This document shows positions 14,775 to 21,518 of a stretch of 26,174 nucleotides of DNA, one piece after another. Within the stretch, counting starts at the first letter, position 1; each line of letters opens with the position of its first letter. The notes below the pieces were generated by a model. That model worked only from the letters and a program-made list of their open reading frames with translations. It searched no databases and was not told the DNA's origin. A program made the translations under genes and the position numbers. The DNA is from an uncultured Campylobacter sp. Lineage in GTDB: Bacteria; Campylobacterota; Campylobacteria; Campylobacterales; Campylobacteraceae. Location of the stretch: assembly GCF_938045775.1 (NCBI RefSeq), contig NZ_CALIBH010000186.1, positions 1-26,174 on the forward strand, in the 5' to 3' direction.

Positions 14775-15488
14775 ATGAAAAACTTATTTTTAGCCGCGCT
14801 TGCGGCATTAGCGCTTAGCGGCTGCGCGGGCTTAAAATGCGGCGCAAAGGACGGGCGAGACGTCGCCGAGATCGACGTGCCCGAGGATGGCTGGACGAGA
14901 TACCTAGGCACCGACGGCGAGATCAAGGAGGTCGCATTTTTCACGGCGTTTTTCTCCAAGCAGTTCCGCCCGCATCCAAAAGATGGCGAAAAGATCGGCT
15001 TCGTACTTACCAAAAAGAGCGGCGAACGCATACCGATAAGGCTCGGCAATATGTATAAGGCGGCAAACGGCGCATTTACGCTCGCAGATCTCGACGCGGA
15101 GGCCGGCGTATGGCGCGGAGCGGAGGAGCTACAAGGAGCAAAACGAGTAAAATTTTATAAATTTCAAGAAAGCGGCGTCAAAGTGACGGACTATGAGGCG
15201 CAAGGCGGGCTTTGCGAGGCGTTTTACGCAGGCGAAAAGATAAGCGTCAAAAGCGTGCTAAGCCGCCACGCGAGCAAGGCTGGCGAGGCTAGCGGCGAAA
15301 TTTCCACCGTGCAGACGCAGGGCGAAATATCGCGCGACGCCGCCAAAATTTCAAACTCGCGCGAAAAGCCCTCGCCGCAAGGCTCTAGCAAAAATTTAGC
15401 GAACAAAAAGAGCTTCGCGCAAAAAACCGAGGGCGAGGCGCTAAAATCAGAGACGGAGGCGCTAAAAAATATTATCTGCTACAGATAA
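14775..15488 (+). CDS. lipoprotein of unknown function
   Basis: A 237-residue product has a clear lipoprotein signal: MKNLFLAALAALALSGC, lipobox LSGC with the acceptor Cys at 17. The mature N-terminal domain (about 18-150) mixes charged and beta-prone segments (VPEDGWTRYLGTDGEIKEVAFFTAFFSKQFRPHP, GFVLTKKSGERIPIRLGNMYKA, CEAFYAGEKISVKSVL). The last 75 residues are a hydrophilic low-complexity tail (SGEISTVQTQGEISRDAAK ... TEGEALKSETEALK) ending IICYR. Three cysteines besides the lipobox are present. GAAGGGA is placed well before the ATG. It should be anchored to the outer or inner membrane. The domain is not recognised. Confidence 0.75.
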   Translation: MKNLFLAALAALALSGCAGLKCGAKDGRDVAEIDVPEDGWTRYLGTDGEIKEVAFFTAFFSKQFRPHPKDGEKIGFVLTKKSGERIPIRLGNMYKAANGAFTLADLDAEAGVWRGAEELQGAKRVKFYKFQESGVKVTDYEAQGGLCEAFYAGEKISVKSVLSRHASKAGEASGEISTVQTQGEISRDAAKISNSREKPSPQGSSKNLANKKSFAQKTEGEALKSETEALKNIICYR

Positions 15489-15572
15489 AAACGAAGTCGA
15501 TTGAAATTTCAGTTTAATGAGTGAAAATTTTGCTAAAATTTTGAATAAAAATATCTTTTCAAGGAGTAAAGT

Positions 15573-15998
15573 ATGAGAAAAAGCGTTTTATTTTTCCTAT
15601 TGCCGCTGTTTTTGTTCGGCGGCGAGGCGCAAAAGCAGCTAAACGTCTTTGAGCTAACGCCGTCAAAGATGCCGCCGCAGCAATTTAAAGTCGAAGCGGT
15701 CTTTTCCAAAGAGATCAAAGCCGACTGCAACGACGCGTATCTGATCGACGGCAAAATAGAGCAAAAAGAGGGCTCGGACGGGCTTTATTACGAGTTTAGC
15801 GGCGGCGATGAGCTTGCTCAGACGCTGATGCTATGCGACGGCAAGAAGCAAAAGAAGCGTATCTATTACGAGCTCACGCATCCATTCGCCTACGACGGCG
15901 GCGAAATTAGAATTTTAGCGCCCAAAGACGTCAAGGTCGAGCTTAGAATTTACGAGCTCGTAGAGAGCAAAGAGCCTAAAATCCGCAAGATGAAATAA
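15573..15998 (+). CDS. eco: ecotin-family serine protease inhibitor
   Basis: The 141-residue periplasmic protein has a signal peptide (MRKSVLFFLLPLFLFGG, cleavage near GEAQ). The mature part follows the ecotin order: NVFELTPSKMP (E. coli VIQLTPQ), VEAVFSKEIKADCNDAYLIDGKIEQK ([25 protein letters not shown]), YYEFSG, TLMLCDGKKQKKR (TMMACPDGKKEKK), ILAPKDVKVELRIYEL (VYTPDNVDVKYRVWKA). The two cysteines (52 and 88) match the pair that forms the disulfide in E. coli ecotin. By this alignment the reactive-site P1 residue is Leu 85 where E. coli has Met 84. Ecotins form dimers that clamp trypsin-fold proteases and protect bacteria from host enzymes such as neutrophil elastase. AAGGAG precedes the ATG. 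It stands alone, between a lipoprotein gene and a deacylase gene. Confidence 0.88.
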   Translation: MRKSVLFFLLPLFLFGGEAQKQLNVFELTPSKMPPQQFKVEAVFSKEIKADCNDAYLIDGKIEQKEGSDGLYYEFSGGDELAQTLMLCDGKKQKKRIYYELTHPFAYDGGEIRILAPKDVKVELRIYELVESKEPKIRKMK

Positions 15999-16154
15999 TT
16001 TCGCGAGAAGCAGGGCGGACCGAGCTTATGCACGGCGGAATTTCCGCCGCGCAATAGATCTTTCATCGCGCAATGGTTTTGCGCGCAGGCAAGATAAATT
16101 TTACGGCGAAGAATGGAATTTCGGCATCGATGGGTCGTTTGGTTAAAATTTCAG

Positions 16155-16160
16155 TATAAT
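16155..16160 (+). promoter_or_regulatory. -10 element (TATAAT) for the 16183 gene
   Basis: TATAAT lies 22 bp before the ATG, after GGTTAAAATTTCAG; AAGGAGAG follows. Two GC hairpins lie further upstream (16033-16049, CGGCGGA/TCCGCCG; and 16067-16085, CGCGCAA/TTGCGCG) and may end the ecotin transcript. Confidence 0.6.
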
Positions 16161-16182
16161 TTCGCAAAAACAAGGAGAGAGC

Positions 16183-16884
16183 ATGTCAGAGAGAATTTTT
16201 GAAAGCCTAAAAGAGCTTTTGACGCAGCAGGGCGCGCACTTCCGCGTAGTAGCTCACGAAAGCGCGGGCACCTCCGCCGAGGTCGCCAAAGCCCGAGGCA
16301 CGCAGCTAGGACAAGGCGCAAAGGCGCTAGTTTGCACGATCAAGGGCTTTAAGGACGGGCAAATTTCTTTTTCGCAAAATTTAAATTTAGCAAACGTCGA
16401 TAACGCGCAAAACTCCAATGCTTCCAGCTTTGCGAGCGCTCAAGGCTGCGAAAACGGTGCCTGCGCAGCAAATTTAGCTTTAACCGCCGATCAAATTTGC
16501 GCAAACGTGCCGCAGCAGCTGAAGCTTCCTAGCGACAAACCCGCGGGCAGAAACGGCAGGATCTACGTCCTAGCGGTCTTCGCAGCCGATCATAAAACCG
16601 ATCTAAAGCGCTTGGCAGAGGGGCTTGGCGGCACAAAAGCATCGCTCGTAAGCCCCGATGAAGTGGGCGATCTCACGGACTGCGTCATCGGCTCGGTGCC
16701 GCCGTTTAGCTTCCACGACAAGCTGCTGCTAATCGCCGATCCGTCGCTATTCGGACGCTTTGAAGAGATCGCTTTCAACGCGGGCTTGCTCGATCACTCG
16801 ATCATCCTAAACGTGCAAGATTACGCGCGCATCGCAACTCCGCGCATCGTTAGCTTCACTGAAAAGGCTACGGAAGACGAATAG
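16183..16884 (+). CDS. YbaK/ProX-type aminoacyl-tRNA deacylase with a central insertion
   Basis: The 233-residue protein shows the YbaK fold: residues 1-55 (ESLKELLTQQGAHFRVVAHESAGTSAEVAKARG, then GQGAKALVCTIKG with the conserved Lys 47) and 125-233 (GRIYVLAVFAADHKTDLKRLAE, GGTKASLVSPDEVGDLTDCVIGSVPPFSF, FNAGLLDHSIILNVQDYARI). Such proteins hydrolyse wrongly charged tRNA, typically Ala- or Cys-tRNAPro. Family members are usually about 150-180 residues; here an Ala/Asn/Gln-rich stretch of about 65 residues (about 58-122, with SQNLNLANVDNAQNSNASS and GCENGACAAN) replaces a short loop. AAGGAGAG and a consensus promoter precede the ATG. The domain call is firm; the exact tRNA substrate is not known. 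Confidence 0.85.
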   Translation: MSERIFESLKELLTQQGAHFRVVAHESAGTSAEVAKARGTQLGQGAKALVCTIKGFKDGQISFSQNLNLANVDNAQNSNASSFASAQGCENGACAANLALTADQICANVPQQLKLPSDKPAGRNGRIYVLAVFAADHKTDLKRLAEGLGGTKASLVSPDEVGDLTDCVIGSVPPFSFHDKLLLIADPSLFGRFEEIAFNAGLLDHSIILNVQDYARIATPRIVSFTEKATEDE

Positions 16885-17032
16885 CAGCGCATCGTCCGTT
16901 TCACACAAGAGGAAGATTCGGATTAAATTAACCCAAAAGCAAGGGCAGAAAAAGACAGCGCGAGAGTGGTTGTAAAAAGGGCGCTTTGATTTTTGATCTT
17001 TTTTCTTCATATTAAGGCTTTAAAATTTGCAG

Positions 17033-17038
17033 TATGAT
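17033..17038 (+). promoter_or_regulatory. -10 element (TATGAT) for the 17079 gene
   Basis: TATGAT lies 41 bp before the ATG at 17079. It overlaps an in-frame upstream ATG (17034), which argues that the upstream codon is not the translation start. Confidence 0.45.
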
Positions 17039-17078
17039 CAGGAGCAAAGAGATCGTGACCGAAACGAGGGGAAATGTT

Positions 17079-17696
17079 ATGAAGCAGGTGTGGATATTTT
17101 TGCTGTGCCTACTTGCGCTATGCGGCATGGAAAATGCCGCGGTCAAGGAAGACGATGCGCCGCGACCGGAGATTTATCAGAGTATGAAAGATATTTACGA
17201 CGATCTACCGATCGCGCAACTACCAATGCGCTATCCGGGAGAAATTTCGCCCTTAGCAGCTATCGATAAAAATTTACTTGATAAAAATGAGCTGTTTTCG
17301 TTCGCAAAGGAGAATTTTTTAATCGACAATCTAAGCGCGTATTGGGAGAGGATCAAAGACATAAGGGCTTGTCGTTTGCCAAAAAAGAGCGCCAAAACAA
17401 TTCTGCTAAGGCTTTATCTGGGGGATTTCCAAGATAGCAAGCACGGGCACGAATATGTTTTTATGTGCCTTTTAAACGACGCATTTCGTATAAACGATTG
17501 TCGCGAAATTTACGCCGATTACGTGCACTGCGGTAAAAGCAAGCCGCCGATGCACGCCAAGCAGGAGTTCGTCATCGACGCCGATTTACGCTGCATAGTA
17601 ACAACGCTCTACTATACTTTAGATGCCGGCAAGGAGCTGCATAGAAATGTCTGCGTGCACGAAATAAAAAACGGCGCGATCGTTACTAAGGATTAA
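17079..17696 (+). CDS. exported cysteine-rich protein of unknown function
   Basis: The 205-residue product starts at an ATG with GAGGGG upstream and a signal peptide (MKQVWIFLLCLLALCGMENAA). A start at 17034 would add 15 residues ahead of the signal peptide and is disfavoured by the -10 position. The mature part has six cysteines (RACRLP, FMCLLND, INDCREI, VHCGKSK, LRCIVT, NVCVHE), an even number that fits three disulfides. It contains SAKTILLRLYLGDFQDSKHGHEYVFMC and AKQEFVIDADLRCIVTTLYYTLDAGKELHR, a beta-rich pattern. It has its own promoter. I do not recognise the family. Confidence 0.7.
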   Translation: MKQVWIFLLCLLALCGMENAAVKEDDAPRPEIYQSMKDIYDDLPIAQLPMRYPGEISPLAAIDKNLLDKNELFSFAKENFLIDNLSAYWERIKDIRACRLPKKSAKTILLRLYLGDFQDSKHGHEYVFMCLLNDAFRINDCREIYADYVHCGKSKPPMHAKQEFVIDADLRCIVTTLYYTLDAGKELHRNVCVHEIKNGAIVTKD

Positions 17697-18151
17697 AATC
17701 CGAGGCGATTTTGTGAGATGTTTTGGCCGTAAATTTCATAGGCAGAGCCGCAAACTTATACGTAAATTCGCTCTATCTATGAGCCTCAGCTATTTCAAAT
17801 CGCGATAAAATGACGCTCAAACCGAGCCTGCATTCGTCATATTGATGAGGCGCTGTTTCGAGCCGCGCCAAAACGGCTCGTAAATCTTTGGTACTCCGCA
17901 GCGTCCCACTAAGATGCGTCGCCTTGCGGAGCATTTTAACGACGACGAGCGCTTTATTCGTTTTGACTTCCTGCAACAAGCTAAATATCAAATCTGAAAT
18001 TCTTAGCAAGCCCCGAAAGCAACGAGGATAAAACATCCAAATTTTAAAATTTAAAAATTTTTAAAATAAAAGTGTGAGTTTAAAAAGAATTAATCGCGAC
18101 GATATCGCATCGCCGCGACTGAAGAAGGCATCATCATGCCCGCGAAGGTAT
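17697..18151. other. 455-bp gap between convergent genes
   Basis: Contents: a perfect hairpin CGAGCCG (17859-17865) / CGGCTCG (17874-17880) with an 8-nt loop; the 14-bp palindrome at 18039-18052; and a short hairpin GGCAT/ATGCC (18127-18140) just beyond the stop of the minus-strand DUF5339-like gene, which may be its terminator. One doubtful minus-strand ORF is listed separately. Confidence 0.45.
17773..18036 (-). CDS. doubtful ORF, 87 residues
   Basis: An open frame of 87 codons with ATG at 18036 lies where no other gene is found. The product would be basic and helical (LQEVKTNKALVVVKMLRKATHLSGTLRSTKDLRAVLARLE). No Shine-Dalgarno precedes the ATG, which lies next to the palindromic repeat; no family is recognised. 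Chance or a gene remnant is more likely than a working gene. Confidence 0.18.
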   Translation of the reverse strand: MFYPRCFRGLLRISDLIFSLLQEVKTNKALVVVKMLRKATHLSGTLRSTKDLRAVLARLETAPHQYDECRLGLSVILSRFEIAEAHR

Positions 18152-18442
18152 TTATTTCATAGCGCCTTGTTGTTTCATCTGATCCATCATCTGCTTAAAT
18201 ATCTCTTTAGCTTGTTTGCAAGTGGCCTCTTGCTGCTCCTTAGGAAGTGCGCTGATCTGATCCATGGACTGCTTTTTTTGATCCTCGTACATCTTGACCT
18301 GCTGCTCTTGACCCGCTTGTTTGTAGGTGTCAACCATCTTATCAAGATCTGCGAAGTACTCCTTGCAGCTATCTGAAAGATCTGCGGCGCTAAGACTTAG
18401 CGCAAAGCCAAAACTAGCCAAAACTAAAAGTGATTTTTTCAT
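18152..18442 (-). CDS. small periplasmic DUF5339-like protein
   Basis: The 96-residue product has a signal peptide (MKKSLLVLASFGFALSLSAA) and a helical mature part of about 75 residues. Features are DSCKEYFADLDKMV, a charged helix (KMYEDQKKQSMDQISALPKEQQ) and EATCKQAKEIFKQMMDQM. The two cysteines (26 and 75) near the ends of the helical region, and the 'ALPKEQQEA-CKQ' pattern, match what I recall of the DUF5339 family of small periplasmic proteins, function unknown. AAGGAGAG precedes the ATG. A TATACT -10 enclosed by an inverted repeat lies upstream. It is followed by a gap and then the convergent 17079 gene. Confidence 0.75.
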   Translation of the reverse strand: MKKSLLVLASFGFALSLSAADLSDSCKEYFADLDKMVDTYKQAGQEQQVKMYEDQKKQSMDQISALPKEQQEATCKQAKEIFKQMMDQMKQQGAMK

Positions 18443-18464
18443 TTTTCTCTCCTTGTAAAAAATC

Positions 18465-18486
18465 AGCGAAAGTATATCATTTCGCT
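18465..18486 (-). promoter_or_regulatory. -10 element inside an inverted repeat (operator candidate)
   Basis: Read on the minus strand, TATACT (18476-18471) is a -10 element 28 bp before the ATG of the DUF5339-like gene. It sits between AGCGAAA (18465-18471) and TTTCGCT (18480-18486), a perfect 7-bp dyad with an 8-bp centre. A regulator binding this dyad would occlude RNA polymerase. Confidence 0.5.
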
Positions 18487-18699
18487 TAGTAAATTTGCCT
18501 TAAATTTTAATCAAATACGGCTATTTTTTTAAATTTATAGCGCTTTTGAAATTTTAAAATTTTACTCTCGCTGCGACGCTTACGTTTTTTAAAATTTAAC
18601 TCATCTTTAAATTTTAAAATTTCAGCTCTTGGTTTAGCAACAACCGCCGGTGCTCTTTAAAATTCGGTCCTCGCCGCCTCTTGGGGCTGCAGCGTAAAA

Positions 18700-19989
18700 T
18701 CACTTCTCTTCAAATCTAATCTGCACCGATTTTTTGTGCGCGCCGAGCCCCTCGGCGTCCGCTAGCGCCATGCACGCGCCTCCGAGCTCGTCTATGGCGC
18801 ACTTATTTAGCGCTATGATCGAGCTTCGTTTGATGAAATTATAAACTCCCAGAGGCGAGAAAAATCGCGCGCTTCCGCCGGTTGGCAGCGTGTGGTTAGG
18901 GCCTGCGAGATAATCGCCCATCGCCTCGGGCGTATAATGACCCAAAAATATCGCGCCTGCGTGGCGTATACGCGGAAGCAGCTCGTAGGCGTTCTCGGTC
19001 GCGATCTCGAGGTGCTCGACCGCAAGCTCGTTCATCAGCTCCACGCACTCGTTCATATCGCGCGCGATGATGATTGCGCCCTTGTTTTGGACGCTGGCGC
19101 GAGCGATCGACTCACGCGCGAGTGTAGGAAGCTCGCGCTCGATGTGCCCTGCGACGGCAAGAGCGAATTTTTCATCGTTGCTTATCAAAAAGCTGCTTGC
19201 GATCTCGTCGTGCTCGGCTTGGCTAAGTAGATCCACGGCGATGTTGCGCGGATTTGCCGCGACGTTTGCGATGATACCCACTTCGCTAGGGCCTGCGATC
19301 ATATCGATATTTACATCGCCGAACACGAGCTTTTTAGCAGTCGCTACGAAGATGTTCCCGGGACCCGTTATGACGTCGACCTTGCCGATCGTGCGCGTGC
19401 CGTATGCCATCGCCGCGATCGCGCTTGCGCCGCCCACCTTGTAGGCCTTTTTGATCCCCAGCACATGCATCGCCGCGAGCAGTAGCTCATTTACGACGCC
19501 GCCCACGGCGGGAGTGCAGACGCTGATATCCTCCACGCCCGCGACGATTGCGGGGATCGCGTTCATTAGAAGCGAGCTTGGATACGCCGCCTTGCCGCCC
19601 GGGATATACAGCCCCGCGCGATCCACGGGCGTGATCTTTTGCCCAAGCATCGCGCCGCTTGGATCGAAGCTAAACCAGCTTCTCTCAAGCTGTTTTTCAT
19701 GATAAGCATAGATACGCTCGTATGCGACCTGAAGCGCGTTTTTAAGCTCTGCGGTTAAGCCTTCATACGCGAGACTCATCTGCTCTTGCGTGATAGCCAG
19801 ATCGCCCTGTACGCGCCATCTGTCAAATTTCTCTATCTGTTCAGCTAGCGCCTCATCGCCGCGCGCTCTGATCTCCTCGATGATGCCGCTAACGACGGGC
19901 ATTACCGATCTCATGTCCGTCTCGCCGCGGCGCACCAACCTCGCAAATTCCTCTTTGAAATTTGTGTCCGTGCTTTTTAAAATTTTCAT
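18700..19989 (-). CDS. hisD: histidinol dehydrogenase
   Basis: The 429-residue cytosolic zinc enzyme carries out the last two steps of histidine synthesis, L-histidinol to L-histidine with two NAD. Motifs: GLYIPGGKAAYPSSLLMNAIPA, GPGNIFVATAKKLVFG (209-224), AGPSEVGIIA, SQAEHDEIA with zinc ligands Gln 257 and His 260, VEHLEIAT with the catalytic Glu 325 and His 326, zinc ligand Asp 359 (MGDYLAGPNHTLPT) and His 418 near the C-terminus (GAHKK). All key residues are present and length is typical (about 430). The start has AAGGAGC in front. No other his gene is nearby, so it is a stand-alone unit in this window. Downstream lies repeat-rich DNA with the 14-bp palindrome at 18549 and 18609. Confidence 0.97.
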   Translation of the reverse strand: MKILKSTDTNFKEEFARLVRRGETDMRSVMPVVSGIIEEIRARGDEALAEQIEKFDRWRVQGDLAITQEQMSLAYEGLTAELKNALQVAYERIYAYHEKQLERSWFSFDPSGAMLGQKITPVDRAGLYIPGGKAAYPSSLLMNAIPAIVAGVEDISVCTPAVGGVVNELLLAAMHVLGIKKAYKVGGASAIAAMAYGTRTIGKVDVITGPGNIFVATAKKLVFGDVNIDMIAGPSEVGIIANVAANPRNIAVDLLSQAEHDEIASSFLISNDEKFALAVAGHIERELPTLARESIARASVQNKGAIIIARDMNECVELMNELAVEHLEIATENAYELLPRIRHAGAIFLGHYTPEAMGDYLAGPNHTLPTGGSARFFSPLGVYNFIKRSSIIALNKCAIDELGGACMALADAEGLGAHKKSVQIRFEEK

Positions 19990-20114
19990 TTTCGCTCCTT
20001 GTAATTCTTGGAATTTTAACGCTTTTTGCTAAATTTCGCCTTTAAGCTTGCGACTGTGTAAATTTAAAAACTATTTAGGCCCGCCGATTTTCAAAAGATT
20101 AAGCGAAAATGAAA

Positions 20115-20120
20115 TAAAAT
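20115..20120 (+). promoter_or_regulatory. candidate -10 element (TAAAAT) for the Sel1-repeat gene
   Basis: TAAAAT lies 26 bp before the ATG at 20147, within GAAATAAAATAGCC; CGGAG follows before the start codon. It is close to consensus, but the region is AT-rich, so the call is moderate. Confidence 0.4.
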
Positions 20121-20146
20121 AGCCGAAATTTTAAACGGAGCGATGT

Positions 20147-21187
20147 ATGAAAAAGATATTTTTAGCGCTGATCGCCACGGCGGCCTTATCGCTAGCAGAA
20201 GCCACAGCTTTGTCATCGACGGAACAAGAGGATCCCGGTATAAGCAAGTTGCAAAGCGAATGCGATAATAACAACACCTTAGCATGCGTAAATCTCGCCA
20301 TGGCATACTATTCGGGCGATGGCGTGAAGCAGGATTATGAAAAAGCAAGGGAGCTAAATTTTAAAGCCTGTAGTTTGGGCGACGGCTGGGATTGCACCAC
20401 CTTGGGGGCGTCATACGAATACGGCAAGGGCGCGGAGCAAGATTATAAAAAAGCGATCGAACTGTATTCTAAGGCCTGCGACTTAAAAAATAGCATAGCT
20501 TACGGCAATCTGGGTGTTTTATACTACTCAGGCAAGGGAGTAAAGCAAGATTACAAAAAAGCAACCGAACTGCTTTCCAAAGCTTGCGATTTGCAAGAAG
20601 GTGACGGATGCTACAATCTTGGGCTCTTATATGCCTCGGGTGAAGGCGTAAAACAGGATTATAAAAAAGCGAGCGAGCTATATTCTAAAGCTTGCGATTT
20701 AAAACATAGCAAAAGCTGCCATAATCTTGGAATTTCATATGAAAAAGGGGAAGGCGTAAAACAAAGCTACCAAAAAGCGAATGAACTATACTCTAGAGCT
20801 TGTGAGTTAGAGCTTGCCGAAAGCTGCTATAATCTCGGGAATTCATATGAAAATGGTAGTGGCACAAAGCAAGACTACAAAAAAGCGTATGAGTTATATT
20901 CTAAGGCTTGCGATCTAGGATTAGTCAATGGGTGCTACAATATGGAAGTTTTATACTATTCAGGCGAGGGTGTAGGGCGAGATTCTAAAAAAGCAAACGA
21001 GCTATTTTTGAAGGCTTGTCGTTTGGAATTTGCCGACGGTTGCTATAATCTTGGGATTTCATATTTCTATGGTGAAGGCGTAAAACAGGATACAAACACT
21101 GCAAAAAAATATTTAAATAAGGCTTGCGATTTAGGATCTCAAGTCGGTTGCGACGGATATAAAAAGTTAAATGAGCTAGGCTTTTAA
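20147..21187 (+). CDS. Sel1-like repeat, cysteine-rich exported protein (Hcp type)
   Basis: The 346-residue protein has a signal peptide (MKKIFLALIATAALSLAEA) and then eight Sel1-like repeats of 36 residues: CxNLGxxYxxGxGVKQDYKKAxELYxKACDL. As in Helicobacter Hcp proteins, each 'KAC' pairs with the 'C' eight or so residues on, giving a disulfide per repeat; counting gives eight such pairs. The third repeat breaks the rule: SIAYGNLG has no Cys, so the KAC of the preceding helix is left unpaired. Such proteins are secreted or periplasmic, some binding beta-lactams or eliciting immune responses; the exact role is unknown. Repeats are near-identical at DNA level (GTAAAACAGGATTATAAAAA-type), suggesting recent duplication. 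CGGAG precedes the ATG. Confidence 0.9.
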   Translation: MKKIFLALIATAALSLAEATALSSTEQEDPGISKLQSECDNNNTLACVNLAMAYYSGDGVKQDYEKARELNFKACSLGDGWDCTTLGASYEYGKGAEQDYKKAIELYSKACDLKNSIAYGNLGVLYYSGKGVKQDYKKATELLSKACDLQEGDGCYNLGLLYASGEGVKQDYKKASELYSKACDLKHSKSCHNLGISYEKGEGVKQSYQKANELYSRACELELAESCYNLGNSYENGSGTKQDYKKAYELYSKACDLGLVNGCYNMEVLYYSGEGVGRDSKKANELFLKACRLEFADGCYNLGISYFYGEGVKQDTNTAKKYLNKACDLGSQVGCDGYKKLNELGF

Positions 21188-21518
21188 TTCATTTAAATTT
21201 TTAGCCACCCGTGAGCCTGCTTAAATTTACAGCTTAAATTAAAAGTCTAAATTTAAACCATATTATCGCGTGGCAGCGCTAAAAGCGCGTCAAAATATGC
21301 GGGTTTAAAATTTAAACCCATTCCGCCGCGGCAGATGCCGTGTAAACGCTGCGTAAAATTTAACGAGCCGCCAATTTACGACATTCGCGCCAAAATAAAA
21401 GGATACCCTCCGCCGCCGTTGAAATTTCAGATGAGACGTTAATTCTTTAAGAATTTTAAAATTTTAAGCCCTCTTTTTTGCGAGTTAAAATTTCGAGTGA
21501 GCCGTTAAGGGTGAGCCG
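21188..21518. other. 331-bp gap between convergent genes
   Basis: It holds a perfect 19-bp hairpin palindrome, GGGTTTAAA-A-TTTAAACCC (21301-21319), a near-palindrome AATTCTTTAAGAATT (21441-21455) directly followed by a copy of the TTTTAAAATTTT motif, and a short direct repeat GTGAGCCGTTAAG / GTGAGCCGCTAA just beyond the OmpA-like stop. Both flanking genes end here, so some of these may be bidirectional terminators. No gene is seen. Confidence 0.45.

Noticed and set aside
17034..17078. Upstream ATG for the 17079 gene
   Set aside because: It overlaps the -10 hexamer, and the signal peptide begins at 17079 with GAGGGG in front.
18074..18376. Plus-strand ORF rich in Leu over the DUF5339-like gene
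   Set aside because: It is the antisense of a gene with a signal peptide and a strong Shine-Dalgarno.
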